Below are positions 59,249-63,568 of a stretch of DNA of 63,568 bases, piece after piece (within the stretch, counting starts at the first letter, position 1; each line of letters opens with the position of its first letter). The notes beneath the pieces are model-generated. The model worked only from the letters and a program-made list of their open reading frames with translations, did not search any database and had not been told where the DNA came from. The translations under genes were made by a program, and so were the position numbers. The DNA comes from a virus: positions 1-63,568 of IMG/VR virus record IMGVR_UViG_3300021963_006637; one strand, written 5' to 3'.

Positions 59249-61843
59249 TTATGTTACTGGATTTTTAGATGCTGTATTTGCAACTCGTGCTGTAACCAAT
59301 TGTCCATCCATATATACAGCAATTTTACCCGCTGATAAATCTTGTCTTAATCCTTTTATTTCACTTAATAAACTACTATCTTCATTACCTTCACCTCCAC
59401 CGAATATTCCTGCCGCTAATCCACCTACCGCTCCCAATCCAGCTAATACCGGTAACGCTAATAATCCCATAGTTCCAATCATTCCCAATGAGACAGCTAA
59501 TGCAGCTAATGCCGCTGCTAATCCAAATATAGGAAGGAAACTTAATTGTGACATTGCAGATACCTGCTCAACTAAAAGTGAAAAGGATGAAATTATTGAA
59601 TTTATTCCATTCCCCACCATCATCAATCCGGCACCAAAAACAATCATCGCTCCACCCAATGCTATAAGCCCTAAAACTCCTGCACCAAATAATACTGCAC
59701 CAGGCCCTGATAATAATGCACCCAATCCAAACATCGCTGCTGAAAATAATACCAATCCTAATGCCGCGGCTCCAACTGCTGTCCAATCTAGCCCTGCAAT
59801 TAAACTCATCGCAAATGCAAATGGAATTAACGCAACACCTAATATACCAACTGCCAATGCACCTTGAACCATATCTTTTTCAACCTTACTAAGTAAATAT
59901 GCAATTCCAGCCAATCCTGCTATTCCAACTAAACCTTTTCCAACTGATTCCCATTCAACACTTCCAAATTCTTGAAATGCCTTTGCTGCAACATATAAGG
60001 CAGCTGATAAAATAAGAATTGCGGCTGCACCTCCTATCAAATTAGTCATATTTCTTCCACCGGTAGCATTACCTGTTTGATTTAATTGATTTCCTACTGA
60101 ATTTTGTGGAGCCGGTGTGGTTGGCCCAGTTGGTGCAGTAGGTGTTGCTCCACCTCTACTAAATAAATTTCGTATTCTTCCTGGAACCAATGAACCCAAC
60201 ACACTTTGCCCATTTATTGCCGCAGCTGTCATTTTTGCTCTAATCAATTCTCCTACAAAAAATGTTACCCCACTTGCTATCGGCCCACCAAATTGTGTGG
60301 CCATTCCTTTAATCATTTGATATGCCTTTGCAGTATTACTACCGTAATCTTTACTTATTTGATCAAGTTTTCCCTGATTCGCTACCATTTGATTAAGTTC
60401 CTCAACTGATAGGCCTAATGCTTCCGCAGTTTGCCTTCTGGAAATAGGATCCATTTTATTATATGCATCAATACCTCCAACTTGATTAAGAATTTCTTTA
60501 GTCATTCCTTCCAAATCATTAGTAAATGCCAATTCTCTTGCACGGTTAAGGTTAATGTTTCTACCTAACATAGCACTTAATTCCAATTCTTTTTCAATCG
60601 AACTTTCAAAATCCAAAAGATTTTCCGCCATCTTTGCAGTAGTTCCAATTGATACTCCTAGTTTAGCTGCCTGAATTGCTGCATCTGCAAAATTCTGACC
60701 TGTTCCCTTTGAGTAAAGTGCCATTGCTTCGGTGTTACCCTCTATATCCTTCATTACCTGTCCAGGCAAAAGATTACTCATCAATGCGGTGTTTGCAACA
60801 TTCGCCACCATGTTTTCACTTACTTCACGACTCACACCCCTTAAATTACCAAAAGAATTTACTAAAGAAGCGGCTTCAGCTCCAGATGTTCCCATCCCTA
60901 ATGCTAATAAATTAGTGTTGAGTTGTGCACCAAGTGTAGCTTCATCCACATCACCACTTAATTTAGCCATTTGGGATAATGTTCCAGCGGCATCATCAAA
61001 TACAAATGATAGAAGAGAAGTAGATACAACAAATGCACCAGTTTGTTTGTTCACATCTGCCATAGCAGATGCAAATTTTCCAGCTGCTGCGGATGCCGCT
61101 ACAATCATAGCTTGAGGAGTTTGAAGAGTCATACGAACGGTATCTAATACCCCTAATACACTTTTCTTCATTTTATCGTAAGCCGCAATTTGTCCCGCTA
61201 TTTGTTCCTTAGTTTCAGCGGATACAGTTGCATATTCTTCGGCTACTTGCAATCCATCTTGTTGAGTTTGTAGTAAACTTGCTAGCTTAGAAGCCTGCTC
61301 TTCGGTGATTTTATTTTGTGCAAGAGCCATTGCAATTTCTCTCTCAACATTTGTAACAACTCCATCATGCTTATCTCTTAACGCATCTTGTAATTCTATT
61401 TTACTTGAATCCGTTTCTGCTAATTTTTGTTGTATCCCCTGTAATTGAAGAGCTTTGTTTGAAATTTGAGTAATTATTTCAACTTGTTCTTCTGAAGCAT
61501 TTTGTTGAGAAATAATACTTCTTAATTCATTTCTAGAAGTATCAACTGATTCTTTTTGTTTTTCTGTCAATTTAGAATAAACGCTACTGATAGACGCCAA
61601 CTCATTTAATTGATCACTAAATATTTCAGTTAATTGTCCAGATATTCTATTTCCTCTATATCTTTCGTTTACAATTCTTTGTTGTAAACTTAATAAAGCC
61701 TTTTCTTTATCTTCTAATCTATTTAAACGATCAAGCTGAGCTTGATCCAATTCTTCCCCTCTAGCCTGAAGTTCGATTTGTCTCTCTTTCAGGTTATTTA
61801 TACTTTGTTGGATATCCCTTAATTGTTGTAGATTTTGAGACAT
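59249..61843 (-). CDS. Tail tape measure-like protein
   Basis: 864 residues. A long coiled-coil N-terminal half (LQQLRDIQQSINNLKERQIE... to ~260), a helical, Ala-rich middle part, then a strongly hydrophobic C-terminal block (about 610-820, rich in Gly/Ala/Leu with repeated membrane-like segments), as in tape measure proteins that reach the host membrane. At ~1.5 A per residue it would set a tail near 130 nm. It lies next to the tail and baseplate genes, as expected. Confidence 0.75.
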   Translation of the reverse strand: MSQNLQQLRDIQQSINNLKERQIELQARGEELDQAQLDRLNRLEDKEKALLSLQQRIVNERYRGNRISGQLTEIFSDQLNELASISSVYSKLTEKQKESVDTSRNELRSIISQQNASEEQVEIITQISNKALQLQGIQQKLAETDSSKIELQDALRDKHDGVVTNVEREIAMALAQNKITEEQASKLASLLQTQQDGLQVAEEYATVSAETKEQIAGQIAAYDKMKKSVLGVLDTVRMTLQTPQAMIVAASAAAGKFASAMADVNKQTGAFVVSTSLLSFVFDDAAGTLSQMAKLSGDVDEATLGAQLNTNLLALGMGTSGAEAASLVNSFGNLRGVSREVSENMVANVANTALMSNLLPGQVMKDIEGNTEAMALYSKGTGQNFADAAIQAAKLGVSIGTTAKMAENLLDFESSIEKELELSAMLGRNINLNRARELAFTNDLEGMTKEILNQVGGIDAYNKMDPISRRQTAEALGLSVEELNQMVANQGKLDQISKDYGSNTAKAYQMIKGMATQFGGPIASGVTFFVGELIRAKMTAAAINGQSVLGSLVPGRIRNLFSRGGATPTAPTGPTTPAPQNSVGNQLNQTGNATGGRNMTNLIGGAAAILILSAALYVAAKAFQEFGSVEWESVGKGLVGIAGLAGIAYLLSKVEKDMVQGALAVGILGVALIPFAFAMSLIAGLDWTAVGAAALGLVLFSAAMFGLGALLSGPGAVLFGAGVLGLIALGGAMIVFGAGLMMVGNGINSIISSFSLLVEQVSAMSQLSFLPIFGLAAALAALAVSLGMIGTMGLLALPVLAGLGAVGGLAAGIFGGGEGNEDSSLLSEIKGLRQDLSAGKIAVYMDGQLVTARVANTASKNPVT

Positions 61844-61846
61844 TTA

Positions 61847-62056
61847 TTATAAACTTTTTAAAAATTTTCTAAACTCCTCTGCATCCTTTTCCATTCTTTT
61901 CATTCTTTCAACAACTTCAGCAGGAAGTTTAGCATTTTCAGCTTTTTTAATTACTTGATCAGCAGCTCCTTTTTTTAACCTATCAAAGAAATCAGCTACA
62001 AATCTATCAGCCATAGAAAACAAACCTTCTTTTTTTAGTGATTTTTGAGTTTTCAT
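61847..62056 (-). CDS. Small helical protein before the tape measure gene
   Basis: 69 residues, helical and charged (FFDRLKKGAADQVIKKAEN, ERMKRMEKDAEEFRKF). It lies 3 bases from the tape measure gene. An ATATTTATA element is about 21 bases before its ATG and a terminator-like hairpin lies directly upstream, so it starts a transcript. It may be a tail-assembly chaperone or a core protein; function unknown. Confidence 0.5.
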   Translation of the reverse strand: MKTQKSLKKEGLFSMADRFVADFFDRLKKGAADQVIKKAENAKLPAEVVERMKRMEKDAEEFRKFLKSL

Positions 62057-62077
62057 TTTTAGTTATTATTATACGAA

Positions 62078-62086
62078 TATAAATAT
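62078..62086 (-). promoter_or_regulatory. ATATTTATA element before the tail block
   Basis: Minus strand AATATTTATATTCGTA, an exact 16-base match to the copy before the gp32-like gene, about 21 bases before the ATG at 62056 and just after a terminator-like hairpin. The best single candidate for a tail (late) promoter in this window. Confidence 0.4.
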
Positions 62087-62098
62087 TACAATAAAAAA

Positions 62099-62121
62099 AT
62101 AAGGGGAAATTATCCCCTTAT
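62099..62121 (-). terminator. Intrinsic terminator after the 86-aa gene
   Basis: An 8-bp stem (ATAAGGGG / CCCCTTAT) with a 7-base loop, followed on the minus strand by a run of T (TTTTTTT). The stop codon of the 86-aa gene lies in the stem. Classic rho-independent form. Confidence 0.7.
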
Positions 62122-62378
62122 CTCATTTTTACTTTACTACCACCAGGTCTTTTTCTATTAACCTTATCCATCTCTTCTTTTTCTTTCTTCTTTAAATCAA
62201 CCAACTTTTTTAAATAAAATCTTCTCCAATGTATTGGCATCGTATAAACATCTCGCCAAGTAAATCCATTACCGAATTGAACCATACTCCACAACTCTTC
62301 ATGAAGTATAGCAGAGTAATTAGTTGGAAGGGTAAAAAAAGTTAATCCCAAAGGGGATATCCAGCGCCTCCGTCTCAC
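62118..62378 (-). CDS. Small tail-assembly protein downstream of gp26-like gene
   Basis: 86 residues, overlapping the gp26-like gene by 59 bases (different frame). The conserved part is SAILHEELWSMVQFGNGFTW and YTMPIHWRRFYLKKL with a Lys-rich tail. Tailed phages often have such a protein after a gp26-like gene, with overlap, as for assembly chaperones. The N-terminal ~15 residues are uncertain: a downstream non-ATG start is possible. Confidence 0.55.
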   Translation of the reverse strand: MRRRRWISPLGLTFFTLPTNYSAILHEELWSMVQFGNGFTWRDVYTMPIHWRRFYLKKLVDLKKKEKEEMDKVNRKRPGGSKVKMR

Positions 62379-63081
62379 CTGTTATATCTGATACAAATTC
62401 AAATTTCAATTCTAAATCCGGTGTTATTTCCTTTATGTGATTTCTAAACGCTCTACTATCAGATGCTTTAAAACTATTTGCAACCCATTTATTTACAAAT
62501 GATTTATCAGTATTTCCATTAACCTCTAAAATCATATATCTTAATCTAGTTGTAACATCGGAAGGATTTGCACCCTTAGATAACTTTTCTAATGCTTGAA
62601 TTTCTGCTGTTATATTCTGCTCATCTTTATGTGTAAGCAATTTGAATTTAATTTTTGTCCCATCTGAAGGTAATGAAAAATCATAAACATTGTTTCTTTT
62701 AAGTTTAGTAAAATCAATATCCTTTGTTTGAACTTTGCCTAAATCGATAGTTACTTTCTGTCTTTCTCCGCTAAAAGGGTCAGTTATCTCCACTTCGTAG
62801 TTTGGCCCATAACCTAAAACACGAGTTGCTAAGAAAATTGCATTCTTATCACCAATGATTAAATCATCGATGGATGTCCCAACTACTACTGATTCCAGTA
62901 ATTTATCTAATACAATTCCTTTTTTAATTAAATTCTGAGAAGAAAGGATATCTTCCTCTTTTGCGGTCATATACTTTAAAGTAATCTTTCCACTTGCCAA
63001 TGGATGACCTTCTGGATAACATAATCCTTGAGATGGTAAATCTATAACCTCTGTCGGAAAATCGTACTGTTTTTCTTGCAT
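62320..63081 (-). CDS. 26: Baseplate hub/assembly protein (T4 gp26-like)
   Basis: 253 residues. VIDLPSQGLCYPEGHPLASG, TLKYMTAKEEDILSS, KGIVLDKLLESVV and DKNAIFLATRVLGYGPNYE are the conserved start of the gp26-like family of T4-type marine phages. The C-terminal half (ALEKLSKGANPSDVTTRL) is helical. Probably a chaperone or hub component in baseplate assembly. It is the first gene after the strong terminator at 63136-63162. Confidence 0.65.
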   Translation of the reverse strand: MQEKQYDFPTEVIDLPSQGLCYPEGHPLASGKITLKYMTAKEEDILSSQNLIKKGIVLDKLLESVVVGTSIDDLIIGDKNAIFLATRVLGYGPNYEVEITDPFSGERQKVTIDLGKVQTKDIDFTKLKRNNVYDFSLPSDGTKIKFKLLTHKDEQNITAEIQALEKLSKGANPSDVTTRLRYMILEVNGNTDKSFVNKWVANSFKASDSRAFRNHIKEITPDLELKFEFVSDITGETEALDIPFGINFFYPSN

Positions 63082-63135
63082 AATAAAACTTATTTGTTGT
63101 ATATAGATATATATAATCTTTTTAAAAAAATAAAA

Positions 63136-63162
63136 AAAAGTGATAGGATTTCTATCACTTTT
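63136..63162 (-). terminator. Intrinsic terminator before the gp26-like gene
   Basis: An 11-bp perfect stem (AAAAGTGATAG / CTATCACTTTT) with a 5-base loop (minus strand AAATC) followed on the minus strand by a long T-run (TTTTTTTTATTTTTTT). The strongest terminator in the window. It separates the right-end transcript from the gp26 transcript. Confidence 0.8.
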
Positions 63163-63183
63163 ATATTCAACTCAATTAAGAGT

Positions 63184-63462
63184 TTAATCTACTGGATAAA
63201 ATTTTGTACTCAGTATCACATTATCAGGTTTTGTAGCCAATAGAGATTCTACATAATCATTAGCCCGCTTTCTAGCATCATAATGTCCATACTCCATCAC
63301 ATCGAAGAATGCCAGATTTACTTTATATAATGTTTTAGGAAATTTACCTGAACCATAATAAACTCTAGTTTCTATTTTTTCACGCTTCACATTAGGAAGT
63401 TTCATTAAAGAAGTGATTTTATTAGAGGAAGCGGATACGGAGAAGAAATCAAAATCGTTCAT
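63184..63462 (-). CDS. Small unknown protein at the end of the right-hand transcript
   Basis: 92 residues, beginning MNDFDFFSVSASS. A central IETRVYYGSGKFPKTLYKVN and YDARKRANDYVESLL give a beta-beta-helix look. It precedes the strong terminator by 22 bases. Located next to baseplate genes; no family recognised. Confidence 0.5.
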   Translation of the reverse strand: MNDFDFFSVSASSNKITSLMKLPNVKREKIETRVYYGSGKFPKTLYKVNLAFFDVMEYGHYDARKRANDYVESLLATKPDNVILSTKFYPVD

Positions 63463-63473
63463 ATTAAAGGGGT

Positions 63474-63566
63474 TTAAATGTTATTAACGTATTTGTTGAT
63501 GGCTTGAACTAATATCTTATTGAATTGGTAGTTAGCCTCTCTATTAATCAGTTGGTTTTGTTTTCT
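63474..63566 (-). CDS. C-terminal end of a gene continuing beyond the right edge (partial)
   Basis: The minus strand from the edge is open for 30 codons (RKQNQLINREANYQF...) to a TAA. The other two frames are closed by stops within a few codons. It is 11 bases before the start of the 92-residue gene, the usual spacing here. Helical and Asn/Gln-rich. Too short to identify. Confidence 0.5.
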   Translation of the reverse strand, partial: RKQNQLINREANYQFNKILVQAINKYVNNI

Positions 63567-63568
63567 CA

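Noticed and set aside
60732-61115. Plus-strand open frame of 127 codons over the tape measure gene
   Set aside because: Antisense shadow of a long helical gene; composition (Ala/Ser/Pro/Thr) mirrors the sense codons.
1-63568. tRNA genes, integrase, transposase or CRISPR array
   Set aside because: No gap is long enough or has cloverleaf-like sequence, and none of the reading frames carries integrase or transposase motifs.

Overview
This is a gene-dense, AT-rich stretch of a lytic, contractile-tailed phage of the T4 superfamily. The replication set is T4-type: family B DNA polymerase, sliding clamp, both clamp-loader subunits, DnaB-like helicase, UvsX/RecA, a gp32-like ssDNA-binding protein, an RNase H/FEN nuclease and class I NrdAB. 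A baseplate/tail block lies at the right end. Every supported gene is read from the minus strand, and most are separated by a few bases or overlap as TAATG. I see no integrase, repressor, tRNA, insertion sequence or CRISPR array. The host is probably a Bacteroidetes/Flavobacteria-type bacterium. Upstream of the replication genes there is a recurring TTTG-N20-TATATTTG signature, which fits the Bacteroidetes primary-sigma promoter (TTTG / TAnnTTTG). Shine-Dalgarno sequences are almost absent, except before the speD-like gene and at the extreme left edge.

Layout, left to right (the direction of transcription is right to left). 0-0.6 kb: an AdoMet-decarboxylase-like gene and a tiny basic protein. 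0.6-11.2 kb: proteins that look like capsid cargo, several with an M-x-L/I-K leader and repeated ESVNE-type linkers, interspersed with SGNH-like proteins, a HAD phosphatase, a 2OG-Fe(II) oxygenase, a membrane-anchored coiled coil and a GDPD-like protein. 11.2-21 kb: a glycan island with six glycosyltransferases, two sugar epimerase/reductases, an FkbM methyltransferase and MazG. 21-29.3 kb: a RecB/Cas4-like nuclease, gp62, an MTA/SAH nucleosidase, a zinc-ribbon protein, two tandem DNA methyltransferases, a GNAT and an AsnB-like amidotransferase. 29.3-46.2 kb: DNA replication, recombination and nucleotide metabolism, with two more DNA methyltransferases and two more SGNH-like genes. 46.2-51.2 kb: one 1657-residue multidomain 'polyvalent'-type protein. 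51-54.5 kb: two more oxygenases and a derived family A DNA-polymerase-like protein. 54.5-63.5 kb: baseplate hub, LysM wedge protein, tape measure and gp26-like assembly genes.

How the parts may work together (inference): the replisome and NrdAB/thioredoxin copy the genome and supply dNTPs. The methyltransferase set may protect the DNA. The glycosyltransferases, epimerases, FkbM, SGNH proteins, AsnB-like protein and oxygenases look like machinery to build or alter a glycan on virions or on the host surface. The ESVNE/leader proteins and the 1657-residue protein are candidates for material packaged in the head, trimmed by a prohead protease and delivered with the DNA. The most noteworthy items are the ESVNE cargo family, the giant polyvalent-like protein, the second (family A-like) polymerase, six divergent SGNH proteins sharing a T/S...R signature, the near-identical early promoters (some apparently leaderless), and an out-of-frame extension of a glycosyltransferase.
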